DNA of 64,000 nucleotides from Oceanobacillus damuensis (GCF_001618145.1 NZ_KV392044.1:83864-147863); one strand, 5' to 3'; positions 1 to 9,539 are shown, counted from the first letter of the stretch. A program made the numbers and translations. The notes: a model not told the origin generated them from the letters alone.

Positions 1-285
1 TTAATCATAGCAGGTATGCTTATGGGTGCAATGAACTTGTTCCTTTTCGGTATTATCTTTATGTCAGCCGCTGTTTTATTCCAGCTTGTAACACTCCCTG
101 TAGAGTTTGATGCATCCAATCGTGCGATGTCTCAGTTGGTATCAGCCGGTGTAATACGGAATAACGAAGAAAGAGACACAAAAAAAGTTCTCAATGCGGC
201 AGCATTGACATATGTCGCAGCTGCTCTAGTTGCTGTAGCTGAATTGGTCAGATTTATTTTGATTTACCTTGCAAGCAGAGAATAG
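1..285 (+). CDS. yugP: YugP-type neutral zinc metallopeptidase, C-terminal part
   Basis: The reading frame is open from base 1, so the gene begins outside the window; 94 residues remain. They contain a membrane segment near the start, a short soluble loop (residues about 25-60) and a second membrane helix rich in Ala and Val before the stop. The segment reading LPVEFDASNRA and the C-terminal AALTYVAAALVA stretch are characteristic of YugP-family membrane zinc proteases. The HExxH active site would lie upstream and cannot be seen. A hairpin terminator follows immediately. The family call is by recognition of the conserved tail. Confidence 0.8.
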   Translation, partial: LIIAGMLMGAMNLFLFGIIFMSAAVLFQLVTLPVEFDASNRAMSQLVSAGVIRNNEERDTKKVLNAAALTYVAAALVAVAELVRFILIYLASRE

Positions 286-288
286 TTT

Positions 289-316
289 AAAGGGATGACC
301 CTATGTCATCCCTTTT
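289..316 (+). terminator. intrinsic terminator, likely bidirectional
   Basis: AAAGGGATGAC pairs with GTCATCCCTTT across a five-base loop, followed by TTTT on the plus strand and preceded by a short A-run. It separates the yugP end from the convergent YitT gene and can serve both. Confidence 0.8.
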
Positions 317-335
317 CATTTGTTCTTTTATATGA

Positions 336-1208
336 TTAATCATTTATTGGGTTTTTATTTTCATCGAGTGTAAAACCTTCTCCCATGACATCGTGTGCAG
401 TTGTAACTGCTACAAATGCATGTGGGTCAATCGTGTTAATAATGCTCTTCAGCTTCACAATTTCATTTCTTGCTACAACACAATAGAGAACATCTCTTTT
501 CTCACCTGAATAACTTCCTCGACCATCCAGTATAGTGACTCCACGATCCATCGATGAAAGAATCCTCTCAGAAATCTCATTGCTTTTACACGATATGATT
601 GTTGCTCCTTTAGCTGAATAAGCTCCTTCCTGAAGAAAATCAATCACTCGTGCTCCCACATAAACAGCCACCAATGTGTACATACCTTCCACAAGGTCGA
701 GAATAACAAAAACGGAAGTTGCGATGACAATAAAATCAAATAGGAACATTGTACGGCCCATACTCCAGCCGACATATTTATTTACAAGCCTTGCTATAAT
801 ATCCACGCCACCGGTTGTGCCGCCGAATCGAAATATAATTCCTAGCCCGACTCCGATAAAAACCCCCGCAAAGAGGGCAACCAGTGTCATATCGTTTTCC
901 AGAGGAATGAAAAATTGATATGACTGGAAGATCCTTAAAAATATGGACACAGCGATAGTTCCAATAATCGTATACAAAAAGGTACTTCTCCCCAGAAACT
1001 TCCATCCTACAAAGAAAACCGGTATGTTCAGAATGATATTTGTAATAGCAGGATCCCAATTCCACAGAAAGTAAAGCAACAGTGTAATACCAGTAAAACC
1101 GCCTTCCCCTAGATTGTTTTGCATATTAAAATGAACAATACCAAAAGAAAATATCGCAGAGCCGAGTAAAATGAAAAAGATATTTCTTAGTTTCATTCCA
1201 TATATCAT
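336..1208 (-). CDS. ypjC: YitT family membrane protein (YpjC-like)
   Basis: 290 residues. The first ~200 residues hold about five or six hydrophobic helices typical of the DUF161/YitT family, with the conserved glycine-rich stretch FRFGGTTGGVDIIARLV near residue 125-145. The last ~80 residues form a soluble DUF2179-type domain. The start is fixed by AGGAGG eight bases before the ATG. The position beside ypjD and dapB matches ypjC of B. subtilis. The transported substrate is not known for the family. It is read divergently from ypjD. Confidence 0.85.
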   Translation of the reverse strand: MIYGMKLRNIFFILLGSAIFSFGIVHFNMQNNLGEGGFTGITLLLYFLWNWDPAITNIILNIPVFFVGWKFLGRSTFLYTIIGTIAVSIFLRIFQSYQFFIPLENDMTLVALFAGVFIGVGLGIIFRFGGTTGGVDIIARLVNKYVGWSMGRTMFLFDFIVIATSVFVILDLVEGMYTLVAVYVGARVIDFLQEGAYSAKGATIISCKSNEISERILSSMDRGVTILDGRGSYSGEKRDVLYCVVARNEIVKLKSIINTIDPHAFVAVTTAHDVMGEGFTLDENKNPIND

Positions 1209-1393
1209 ATGTAATGCCTCCTGACGATTGTCTATACCCTTTTATGCCGTTCATATTCTATTTTCCAATTAAATCCATTATAGATAATAAATTTTATAAG
1301 AACAATTTTATTATTCCTGTATTAAAAATTTGTCAAAGCAACTCCTTTTCGCTAACATGGATAAGAGAAAAGGATAGAAGAGAGGTATTACCT

Positions 1394-1726
1394 ATCGATA
1401 CACCAGTATATGATACCAAAGAAATTCAAAAAAGAGTTGACGACTATATTTCGCAGTATAAGGAAGGTTACTTTTCTCCTTTGTCTTTAATGGCAAGATT
1501 GACGGAAGAGATTGGAGAATTGGCCAGAGAGGTAAACCATTACTACGGAGAAAAACCAAAAAAATCTACTGAGAAAGAAAAGACAATTGAGGAGGAATTG
1601 GGGGACATTATTTTTGTGCTATCCTGTTTCGCCAATTCGCTTGAAATTGATCTCTCAGAATCGTTTGACATTGCAATAAACAAAATTGAAACAAGGGACA
1701 AGGAACGCTGGACCCGAAAAGATTAA
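1394..1726 (+). CDS. ypjD: MazG-like nucleotide pyrophosphohydrolase, apparent AUC start
   Basis: About 110 residues of the MazG/YpjD all-alpha NTP pyrophosphohydrolase family, with the metal-binding helix LTEEIGELAREVNH and the second acidic helix EEELGDIIFVL. Such enzymes remove unwanted (d)NTPs. No ATG, GTG or TTG lies in frame near the expected N-terminus: the nearest upstream in-frame ATGs (1244 and 1214) have no ribosome binding site and would add a long tail unlike the family. AGAGAGG at 1379-1385 sits eight bases before an in-frame ATC at 1394, where the family's Met would be. The next gene is dapB, 14 bases on. The product is well supported; the start is inferred. Confidence 0.8.
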   Translation: MDTPVYDTKEIQKRVDDYISQYKEGYFSPLSLMARLTEEIGELAREVNHYYGEKPKKSTEKEKTIEEELGDIIFVLSCFANSLEIDLSESFDIAINKIETRDKERWTRKD

Positions 1727-1740
1727 AGGAGACAATAAGA

Positions 1741-2535
1741 ATGGCAATAAATATTATATTGGCAGGCCCACGAGGAAGAATGGGATCTGAAGCAGTAAAA
1801 ATGGTAAAAAATGAACCTGATTTTAAATTGGTAGCGTGCATCGACAGAAAATATAACGGTCAACAATTAAAAGACATAGAAGGACTGCCAGATATGAACG
1901 TACCTGTTTATGAGGATATCGATAAATGCTTTAAGCAAGTAAAAGCAGACATTTTTATCGACCTCACCGTTCCCGAGTTTGGATATCATCATACGAAAAC
2001 GGCATTGGATAACAACATCAGACCAGTGGTAGGGACTACCGGGTTTACCGATGAACAGATTATCGAGCTTTCACAGTTAGCGAAGGCGAAAAACACGGGT
2101 TGCATCATAGCTCCTAATTTTGCTATTGGAGCTGTTTTGATGATGAAGTTTTCACAAATGGCAGGAAAGTACTTTTCCGATGTAGAAATTATAGAGAAGC
2201 ACCATGACAAAAAATTGGATGCTCCATCGGGCACAGCCAAAAAAACAGCAGAAATGATCATGGAAACAAGAAGCCATAAAAACCAAGGTCATCCTGATGA
2301 AGAGGAAACAATTAGAGGCTCCCGTGGCGGTGAAATGGATGGCATGCGAATCCACAGTGTACGGTTGCCTGGCCTTGTCGCACATCAGGAGGTAGTTTTC
2401 GGCAGCTCCGGTCAGACTTTATCCATTAAGCATGATTCATTAAATCGTGACTCCTTTATGGAAGGAATCAAATTATCCGTCTTTAAAGTCATGGATATGA
2501 ACGAACTCGCTTATGGGCTGGAGAATATCTTATAA
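1741..2535 (+). CDS. dapB: 4-hydroxy-tetrahydrodipicolinate reductase
   Basis: 264 residues, the usual length. DapB reduces the product of DapA with NAD(P)H in the cytoplasm, on the way to diaminopimelate and lysine. The N-terminal dinucleotide-binding loop reads GPRGRMGSE (residues 9-17). The catalytic and substrate motif EKHHDKKLDAPSGTA lies near residues 152-166. A good AAAGGAG precedes the ATG. It follows ypjD closely as one operon. DapA is about 56 kb away in this window under its own lysine riboswitch, while no riboswitch was seen before dapB. Confidence 0.95.
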   Translation: MAINIILAGPRGRMGSEAVKMVKNEPDFKLVACIDRKYNGQQLKDIEGLPDMNVPVYEDIDKCFKQVKADIFIDLTVPEFGYHHTKTALDNNIRPVVGTTGFTDEQIIELSQLAKAKNTGCIIAPNFAIGAVLMMKFSQMAGKYFSDVEIIEKHHDKKLDAPSGTAKKTAEMIMETRSHKNQGHPDEEETIRGSRGGEMDGMRIHSVRLPGLVAHQEVVFGSSGQTLSIKHDSLNRDSFMEGIKLSVFKVMDMNELAYGLENIL

Positions 2536-2562
2536 ATAGTCTCCTATCGTTCATGCATTCCA

Positions 2563-2631
2563 AGGAGCTGGACGTGGCTGGTTATGTCTAAACATTAATT
2601 GCTGCCAACATTTACACTTTCTTATTTTATT
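2563..2631 (+). repeat. degenerate copy of a dispersed intergenic repeat (3' end only)
   Basis: This stretch after dapB begins GGAGCTGGACGTGGCTG and contains ATTAATTGCTGCCAA, followed by a CTTTCTT tail. The same string, with a few changes, ends the repeats at 28889-29056 and 59852-60020. The hairpin part is missing here, so it is a decayed or partial copy. It lies inside the dapB-mgsA gap. Confidence 0.75.
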
Positions 2632-2667
2632 AAAAATACTGCTGAGTTATGATAAAGGAAGGTATCT

Positions 2668-3090
2668 ATGAATATTGCTCTGATTGCACACGACAAAAAG
2701 AAAGAAGACATGATAAATTTCAGTCTTGCATATTCCCACATACTAGAGGAGCATCAATTGTATGCTACGGGAACGACGGGAAAATTAATAACAAAAGCAA
2801 CCGGATTAAACATATTTCGATTTAAGTCGGGGCCACTTGGGGGAGATCAGCAGATAGGGGCAATGATCGCCACTAATGAAATGGACATGATCATTTTCTT
2901 CCGTGACCCATTGACCGCGCAGCCTCACGAACCTGACGTGAGTGCACTGATGCGGTTATGTGATGTATATCAAATACCGCTCGCGACAAATATTGCTGCA
3001 TCGGAGATATTTCTTCTCGGGCTTGAACGTGGTGATTTAAAATGGAGAGAAGTTATTAAAGAAAGACAGCAGAAAGAAGGGAACAGGTGA
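2668..3090 (+). CDS. mgsA: methylglyoxal synthase
   Basis: 140 residues. The enzyme converts dihydroxyacetone phosphate to methylglyoxal and phosphate, a bypass of lower glycolysis. Motifs seen are the phosphate-binding GTTGKLI near residue 35, the [14 protein letters not shown] loop near residues 53-66 and the [14 protein letters not shown] segment with the catalytic region. It starts a new block after the repeat remnant. Its TGA overlaps the GTG start of bshA, so the two are translationally coupled, and bacillithiol can detoxify the methylglyoxal this enzyme makes. Confidence 0.95.
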   Translation: MNIALIAHDKKKEDMINFSLAYSHILEEHQLYATGTTGKLITKATGLNIFRFKSGPLGGDQQIGAMIATNEMDMIIFFRDPLTAQPHEPDVSALMRLCDVYQIPLATNIAASEIFLLGLERGDLKWREVIKERQQKEGNR

Positions 3091-4229
3091 AAAAAATAGG
3101 AATTACATGCTATCCAACTGTAGGCGGCTCAGGGGTCATCGCTACAGAACTGGGTATGCTACTTGCAGAACAGGGAAATGAAATTCACTTTATAACCTCC
3201 AGTATCCCTTTTCGTCTGAATAAGATTCACCCGAAGATCTTTTATCATGAAGTAGAATTAAACCATTATCCCGTTTTTCAATTTCCGCCATACGACCTTG
3301 CTCTTGCAGCAAAGATGGCTGAAGTGATTGATCGGGAGAAACTGGACATTCTGCACGTACATTATGCAATGCCACATGCTATTTGTGCCATATTGGCTAA
3401 AGATATCGCCGAACATGATGTAAAGATAGTAACTACACTTCATGGGACGGATATTACGGTACTTGGTATTGATCATACTTTCAAAAAAATAATCAAACAC
3501 GGCATAGAGAAATCAGATGCCGTGACAGCTGTTTCCAGCAGTCTTGTTCATCAGACAGAGCAAATGCTGGATCTGAAAAAAGAAATATCCGTCATCTATA
3601 ATTTCGTCAACGAAGCGGAATACCATAAAAAAAGTATTCCATCACTCAAGGAACAATACGGAATTAAAGACAGTGAAAAAGTTCTTATACATATATCCAA
3701 TTTCCGTAAAGTAAAACGTGTACAAGACATCATCTATTCCTTTAATGAAATTAGAAAACAAGTAAAAAGCAAGCTTCTTCTTATTGGAGATGGTCCGGAA
3801 TATTCGGATTTGCTACAGCTCACTGAAAAATTGAATATTCAAGAAGAAGTGCTTTTTCTTGGCAAGCAGAACAATATCAGTGAACTATTGTCGATTGCAG
3901 ATCTGAAATTGTTATTATCGGAGAAGGAAAGCTTCGGGCTGGTGCTCTTGGAAGCAATGGCATGCGGCGTTCCGTGTATTGGGACGAATATTGGAGGAAT
4001 CCCAGAAGTTATCAGACATGAGGAAACCGGATATATTGTTGAGTTGGGAGATATAGATGCTACGGTCAAATATGCCTTACAGTTATTACGAGACGACCGA
4101 TTGTTGAATCAATTCTCAGAAAATGCATTGGAGCACAGCAAGGAAAGCTTTGAATCCCGTAAGATTGTTAATGAGTATGTACAGCTTTATGATAAAGTTA
4201 TAAACAAGCAATCAGAAAGAAAATGGTGA
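3087..4229 (+). CDS. bshA: N-acetyl-alpha-D-glucosaminyl L-malate synthase
   Basis: 380 residues, GT4 glycosyltransferase fold. BshA joins UDP-GlcNAc to L-malate in the first step of bacillithiol synthesis. Seen are the N-terminal glycine loop [24 protein letters not shown], and the C-terminal nucleotide-sugar motif [16 protein letters not shown]. The start is a GTG overlapping the mgsA stop. In B. subtilis the deacetylase gene bshB1 sits between mgsA and bshA; here there is no room for it, so that step must be encoded elsewhere. Confidence 0.93.
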   Translation: MKKIGITCYPTVGGSGVIATELGMLLAEQGNEIHFITSSIPFRLNKIHPKIFYHEVELNHYPVFQFPPYDLALAAKMAEVIDREKLDILHVHYAMPHAICAILAKDIAEHDVKIVTTLHGTDITVLGIDHTFKKIIKHGIEKSDAVTAVSSSLVHQTEQMLDLKKEISVIYNFVNEAEYHKKSIPSLKEQYGIKDSEKVLIHISNFRKVKRVQDIIYSFNEIRKQVKSKLLLIGDGPEYSDLLQLTEKLNIQEEVLFLGKQNNISELLSIADLKLLLSEKESFGLVLLEAMACGVPCIGTNIGGIPEVIRHEETGYIVELGDIDATVKYALQLLRDDRLLNQFSENALEHSKESFESRKIVNEYVQLYDKVINKQSERKW

Positions 4230-4235
4230 TTTTGT

Positions 4236-5435
4236 ATGTTACCAAAGCCCTTTTTAATGGCGAGACCCGTACTTGAACATATCGAAAAACACAACCATAA
4301 GGCATATTTTGTCGGTGGTTGTGTACGTGATTTGCTGCTGGGCCGTCCATTGGGAGATATAGACATTGCTACTTCAGCAGCCCCGGAATACATTCAGGAG
4401 ATTTTTCCCAAAGTGATCCCTGTGGGCATTGAGCACGGTACTGTCATCGTAAGACATGGCAAGGAATCCTATGAAGTAACCACCTTTCGTGTAGATGGCG
4501 ACTATACGGATCAACGACATCCTGATACTGTCCAGTTCATTGATGAGATTGATAAAGATCTCGAAAGACGTGACTTTACGATCAATGCACTGGCTATGGA
4601 TCTGAATGGAAATATCATCGATTTGTTTGGCGGCAGAGATGATATTGACCATCAGATAATCCGGACTGTTGGAAATGGCTATGAGCGTTTTTCGGAAGAC
4701 CCTTTACGCATCATCAGAGCGCTTCGATTTTCCAGTCAGCTAGGATTTACCATTCAATCGAAAACATTGGAGGAAATGGCTGCTCTCAGGGAGGAAATCG
4801 AGAATCTCGCAGTAGAACGTATTACGAATGAATTTACAAAACTTTTTGCCGGAGATTATATTTCCTCCGGGATCAGCTATTTAAAAGAGCTGGAGATTGG
4901 AAAATTCCTACCGGTCATGCGAGATTATCCTGATATCATACATTCCATTCCATCTACAATTAAACCGTTAAAATCATTCGGGGAAGTAATTGCTCTATTT
5001 CACATCCTTCATCCTGAGGTGTCGGTAAAACATTGGGTAAGCAGCTGGAAATGTTCCAATAAAATAAAGCTGGAGGCCCTTCAGCTTGTGCAGGCATACA
5101 AGTATTTCAAAACCAAAGAAATGGATCCATGGCTTGTATATCGACTAAGCCCGGAGTTCTATGCCGGCTTTTGCCGATTAGTCAATATACTGGATCATTC
5201 AGCAATCAACATACACGAGTTGATAAAAATAGAAGACCAGCTGGTAATAAAAAATAAAAGCGAATTGATGATTAACGGTTATGACATCGTCGAATTATTT
5301 CCGGAAAAACAAAAAGGGCCATGGCTGAATCATCTACTGAAACGAATTGAAAAAGAAGTTGTTTCCGGCAGATTAATTAACAATAAAAAAGAGATAAAGG
5401 ATTGGATAAAATGGAATCCACCCGAGATCGATTAA
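4236..5435 (+). CDS. cca: CCA-adding tRNA nucleotidyltransferase
   Basis: 399 residues, class II nucleotidyltransferase. It adds or repairs the 3' CCA of tRNAs without a template. The head domain shows YFVGGCVRDLLLGRPLGDIDIAT with the catalytic acidic pair DID near residues 41-43, then ERRDFTINALA (motif B) and the RIIRALRFSSQLGF helix. The C-terminal half is the less conserved helical body and tail. It begins seven bases after bshA and its end overlaps the birA start, so it is part of the same operon. Confidence 0.95.
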   Translation: MLPKPFLMARPVLEHIEKHNHKAYFVGGCVRDLLLGRPLGDIDIATSAAPEYIQEIFPKVIPVGIEHGTVIVRHGKESYEVTTFRVDGDYTDQRHPDTVQFIDEIDKDLERRDFTINALAMDLNGNIIDLFGGRDDIDHQIIRTVGNGYERFSEDPLRIIRALRFSSQLGFTIQSKTLEEMAALREEIENLAVERITNEFTKLFAGDYISSGISYLKELEIGKFLPVMRDYPDIIHSIPSTIKPLKSFGEVIALFHILHPEVSVKHWVSSWKCSNKIKLEALQLVQAYKYFKTKEMDPWLVYRLSPEFYAGFCRLVNILDHSAINIHELIKIEDQLVIKNKSELMINGYDIVELFPEKQKGPWLNHLLKRIEKEVVSGRLINNKKEIKDWIKWNPPEID

Positions 5436-6388
5436 TAAATTTGCTAGCCGAGAATGAAGATAAGTTCATTTCCGGACAAGCATTATCCGAATCGTTAAAC
5501 ATATCAAGGAACGCTGTTTGGAAGCATATGAAGGATCTTGGAAAAGACGGTTACGAAATCGAAGCGAAACCAAGAAAGGGATATCGGATTAAAGAGTACC
5601 CTGATAAATTAAGCAGTAATACGATAAAGTGGGGCCTGGAGTCGAAATGGATCGCAAAAACCGTCATACATAAGCATTCCGTCGAGTCCACACAAACGAT
5701 CGCACATCGGGCAGCAAGGGAAAACGCACCACATGGTACAATTGTGGTTGCGGATGAGCAAACTAATGGGAGAGGGAGGATGAGCCGGACGTGGCATTCT
5801 TCCAAAGAGAAGGGAATATGGCTAAGCATCATCTTAAGACCTGAAATGCCACCAAATCATGCATCTCAATTAACTTTATTGACAGCGACTGTCCTTGCAG
5901 ATGTACTGAATTCCTTTGAGGGTGTCGAACCCCTTATTAAATGGCCAAATGATATATTGCTGAACCAAAAGAAGACTGCCGGTATTTTGACTGAAATGCA
6001 GGCAGAGCAGGACCGGATTCAGTATATTTTGATAGGCATAGGCTTAAATATCAATCATTCCATCGAGGATTTGAGCGAAGATATCCAGATGAAGGCCACT
6101 TCCTTGAAAATAGAAACCGGCAAAGAATGGTCCATTAAAACGATTATTCAAAGATTGCTGACAGCTTTTGAAACTTCCTATGATTTGTACATGAAAAATG
6201 GATTCCATCCAATTAAAGAGAAATGGGAGCATTTTGGATTCAAAATTGGTGAAAATATAAAGATACAAACGTTCTCCGATCAATGGGAAGGAAAATTCCT
6301 CGGAATTTCCGACGAGGGAGCCCTTTTGACCGAATCCATAGAAGGGAAGCCAGTAAAACTTTATTCTGCTGAGATTGACTGGTTCTGA
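5411..6388 (+). CDS. birA: biotin-[acetyl-CoA-carboxylase] ligase / biotin repressor
   Basis: 325 residues from the ATG at 5411. Residues about 5-65 form a winged helix (SGQALSESLNISRNAVWKHMK), and the rest is the ligase domain with the adenylate loop GRGRMSRTWHS and IKWPNDILLN. It attaches biotin to carboxylase and, as biotinyl-AMP complex, represses biotin genes. A TTG nine bases upstream is possible, but the ATG has AAAGG at suitable distance and matches the family's N-terminus. The gene overlaps cca by 25 bases. Confidence 0.93.
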   Translation: MESTRDRLINLLAENEDKFISGQALSESLNISRNAVWKHMKDLGKDGYEIEAKPRKGYRIKEYPDKLSSNTIKWGLESKWIAKTVIHKHSVESTQTIAHRAARENAPHGTIVVADEQTNGRGRMSRTWHSSKEKGIWLSIILRPEMPPNHASQLTLLTATVLADVLNSFEGVEPLIKWPNDILLNQKKTAGILTEMQAEQDRIQYILIGIGLNINHSIEDLSEDIQMKATSLKIETGKEWSIKTIIQRLLTAFETSYDLYMKNGFHPIKEKWEHFGFKIGENIKIQTFSDQWEGKFLGISDEGALLTESIEGKPVKLYSAEIDWF

Positions 6389-6425
6389 AGATAGGTGCCA
6401 TTTGATTATAAATAGGTTCCCTGCC

Positions 6426-6453
6426 GTTGATGTAGCATTGACTGCACATCAAC
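6426..6453 (+). other. palindromic hairpin between birA and dinG
   Basis: GTTGATGT and ACATCAAC form perfect arms, extended by GCA/TGC across one bulged A, with a five-base loop. No T-run follows, so it is not a standard intrinsic terminator. In B. subtilis panBCD occupies this gap; here 6389-6580 contains no gene. Confidence 0.5.
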
Positions 6454-6580
6454 AGGATTTCATATCATACTGAGGGATAAATTCTATTTTGGTTTGAAGG
6501 TTGCTCAACCCGATGTACATTGTTTAAAATATTACTATTAACCATAGAGATAGCGTGTATCAGAAAGCAAGGTGGAAAAG

Positions 6581-9382
6581 ATGGATAAATTTGTGGTGGT
6601 TGATCTTGAAACAACAGGGCACTCACCATCCAGGAATGATAAAATAATTGAAGTCGGCATCGTTGTTATTGAAAATGGTGTGATTACAGATACCCGTACG
6701 ACCTTATTGAATCCAAGTAAATCAATTCCACCATTTATTTCCAACTTGACTGGAATATCTGATAAGGACGTGGCAGGGGCCCCTTTATTTTATGAAAAAG
6801 CAGACAAAATCACCGAGTTATTTAAAGACAGTTACCTTATTGCTCATAATGTTTCATTCGACCTTGGCTTTCTTAATGCCGAGCTTGCGGCAAACGGCAA
6901 AGAGAGGCTGCAAAATCCTGTATTGGATACAGTCGAGTTAGCAAGAATTCTCTTTCCTAAAGCGCCAAGCTATAAACTGGGACAGCTTGCAGAATACTTG
7001 GATATTCACCACGAAGACCCTCATCGGGCACTTTCAGATGCATTTGTAACTGCTAAATTATTTTTGGAATTAAAGAAAAAACTGGAATCACTCCCATATG
7101 AGACGATTGATCAGCTATTGAAGCTCGAACGGCTTTTTATATCTGACATTCGAGACATATTATCAGACAGGTTGGATGAATTGGCTTTTACCACAGCAGA
7201 ACAGAACGATATAACATCCTATCAAGGGATCGCTTTCAAAAAGACAGACGAATCAGTGAAAGAAAAGAATATAATGGAATCATCTTTTGGTGAATATTTG
7301 GATGGAATATACGAAAAAGGCGGTTCCATGCAACAGCGATTTACCAACTATGAGAAGCGTGCAGGACAGCGGGAAATGTCTGAAATCATTTACGACTCCT
7401 TTCAATCGTCAAGTCATGCATTGATTGAAGCTGAAACGGGCACAGGGAAGTCTCTGGCCTATTTGCTTCCGGCAGTATATGAAGCGGTAAAAAAGGAACA
7501 GAAGGTCATCATAAGCACGTACACGACTCAATTACAAAGCCAATTACTTGAAGAGGAAATTCCGTCCGTAAGAAAACTAACGGACATTTCCTTTAAAGTA
7601 GCATTGTTAAAAGGGAAAAGCCATTATATAAGTCTGGAAAAATTTGCACATGAATTGAATATTTCCCATTCAGACAATTATGATACGGCATTAACGAAAG
7701 CAATACTGCTCGTTTGGATCACGGAGACAGATACCGGAGATATTGATGAGGTACAGTTACCTACAAGCGGTTATTTCTTTTACAGAAAGATTTCTTCGGA
7801 TACCGAGAGTAATGTAGATCCTCAGTCACCTTGGTTTTCCAGATCTTTTTACCAGAGAGCTAGAAGAAAAGCTCAAAAAGCGGATCTCATCATTACAAAT
7901 CATGCATTACTTTGTACAGATATGTTTAATGACTACCAATTCTTACCGGGCTACGAAAAAGTGATTATTGACGAGGCACACCATTTTGAAGAAACTGCCT
8001 CACACCACTATGGTCTGAAAATGGATTATGTCAATATACAGTTTCTTTTTAACCAGATTGGACATTCGGATGATGGGAAAATGATTGGCAAGATTGTTGA
8101 AAACTATGGAATGACAGCGGAAGATATCCCAATTGAAAAATGGGATGATTTATTTGACAAAGCCAAATACGAAGTGGACGACTTATTCCAGACGCTTTAT
8201 CAGTATGTTGTTGCACAGCACAAAAAAAGTAAATCATTAAGTGATATCGGTAGGCTTCAATACCGTTTTGCAGAAGATAAGGAAGATGACACAACCTGGC
8301 CGATTGTAAAGGAAATGTCCTCCAGAGTGACATTTTATTTAAGGGATCTTATCCATATCCTTGCACTCCTAGAAGAGCATCTGAACAAAGAGAAAAGACT
8401 GGACAAGCATGATAGGGAAGATTTGCTTTCCATGACAGGTATTTTCCAAAATTTCATTGACGGGTTTGAACAGTTATTTTTCCTGGATGGAAATGTACCC
8501 CAAGTAAAATGGATTGAAATCGATACAAAAGGAACGAAAAATGCTGTCTATTTATACAGTGAGCCAGCAGATATATCTGGATTGCTGGCCAGTGACTTCT
8601 TTCAGAGCAAAAAAAGCGTGATCATGACAAGTGCAACACTGACAATGAGAAATTCCTTTGAATTTATTCAAAAAAGACTTGGGTTGAGAGCAGAGAGGCT
8701 GATTACTAAAAAAATAGATTCACCATTTTCATACAACGACCAGGTTCAGTTACTGATCCCTAATGATTTTCCAGATATAAAATACGGAAATATGGATGAT
8801 TTTATTTATGCAACGTGTGAAGCGATCATTTCCCTTGCCGAAATAACGAGAGGAAGAATGCTCGTTTTATTCACATCTTATGATATGCTGAAAAAATCTT
8901 ACACATTATTAAAGGAAATTATCCATGATAATGAATTTATACTTATTGGGCAGGGCATAACGAGTGGAAGCAGATCCAGACTGAAAAAGAACTTCCAGAC
9001 ATTTGACCAGGCGATATTGCTCGGTACGAGTTCTTTTTGGGAAGGGGTCGATATTCCCGGGGAGGACCTCTCATGTCTGATGATTGTCAGACTTCCGTTC
9101 CAGCCACCGAACCATCCAGTTTTTGAAGCAAAATCACAATTAATGAAAGAGAATGGTAAAAATGCATTTATGGAATTATCATTACCAAATGCAGTGATTA
9201 AATTCAAGCAGGGATTTGGTCGGTTGATCCGCTCCTCAAGTGACAGAGGGATCGTCTTTGTCTGTGACGCACGAATCATAAAAACAAAATATGGAAAATA
9301 TTTTACTGACTCCATTCCTGACGTGCCATTATCCTTTGATTCCACAAAAATGCTGTTAAATAAAGCAGAAGAATGGTTTTGA
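6581..9382 (+). CDS. dinG: DinG-family protein: DEDD 3'-5' exonuclease fused to XPD-like helicase domain
   Basis: 933 residues. Residues about 4-165 are a DnaQ-type exonuclease with VVDLETTG (Asp8, Glu10) and the HRALSDAFVTAKLF motif. The helicase part has a Walker A AETGTGKS near 284-291, a DEAH box near 464-467 and MTSATLT. Where iron-sulphur DinG/XPD helicases have their first cysteine after the KGKSHYI segment, no cysteine is seen, as reported for Gram-positive members that act mainly as nucleases. The ATG at 6581 has GGTGG five bases upstream; a GTG at 6572 is less likely. Role: DNA repair. Confidence 0.9.
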   Translation: MDKFVVVDLETTGHSPSRNDKIIEVGIVVIENGVITDTRTTLLNPSKSIPPFISNLTGISDKDVAGAPLFYEKADKITELFKDSYLIAHNVSFDLGFLNAELAANGKERLQNPVLDTVELARILFPKAPSYKLGQLAEYLDIHHEDPHRALSDAFVTAKLFLELKKKLESLPYETIDQLLKLERLFISDIRDILSDRLDELAFTTAEQNDITSYQGIAFKKTDESVKEKNIMESSFGEYLDGIYEKGGSMQQRFTNYEKRAGQREMSEIIYDSFQSSSHALIEAETGTGKSLAYLLPAVYEAVKKEQKVIISTYTTQLQSQLLEEEIPSVRKLTDISFKVALLKGKSHYISLEKFAHELNISHSDNYDTALTKAILLVWITETDTGDIDEVQLPTSGYFFYRKISSDTESNVDPQSPWFSRSFYQRARRKAQKADLIITNHALLCTDMFNDYQFLPGYEKVIIDEAHHFEETASHHYGLKMDYVNIQFLFNQIGHSDDGKMIGKIVENYGMTAEDIPIEKWDDLFDKAKYEVDDLFQTLYQYVVAQHKKSKSLSDIGRLQYRFAEDKEDDTTWPIVKEMSSRVTFYLRDLIHILALLEEHLNKEKRLDKHDREDLLSMTGIFQNFIDGFEQLFFLDGNVPQVKWIEIDTKGTKNAVYLYSEPADISGLLASDFFQSKKSVIMTSATLTMRNSFEFIQKRLGLRAERLITKKIDSPFSYNDQVQLLIPNDFPDIKYGNMDDFIYATCEAIISLAEITRGRMLVLFTSYDMLKKSYTLLKEIIHDNEFILIGQGITSGSRSRLKKNFQTFDQAILLGTSSFWEGVDIPGEDLSCLMIVRLPFQPPNHPVFEAKSQLMKENGKNAFMELSLPNAVIKFKQGFGRLIRSSSDRGIVFVCDARIIKTKYGKYFTDSIPDVPLSFDSTKMLLNKAEEWF

Positions 9383-9400
9383 AAAATACGATTCAAACGG

Positions 9401-9436
9401 AAAAAACTACTGATGCAAAATGCTGCATCAGCAGTT
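9401..9436 (-). terminator. intrinsic-terminator-like hairpin facing the minus strand
   Basis: Read on the minus strand, AACTGCTGATGCA pairs with TGCATCAGTAGTT around a short loop and is followed by TTTTTT. On the plus strand nothing U-rich follows. All neighbouring genes are on the plus strand, so its user is unknown. Confidence 0.5.
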
Positions 9437-9539
9437 AAGACAGATATGATGTGTGTGGGTCAGGGAAATTTTTGCCAAACTAATCAGAAAGCAGACGATA
9501 CAATCATCCTTCTTTCATCCATTTGACTTATATTTATTA

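Noticed and set aside
1214-1393. ATG starts at 1214 or 1244 for ypjD
   Set aside because: No ribosome binding site, and the added residues look like translated AT-rich non-coding DNA.
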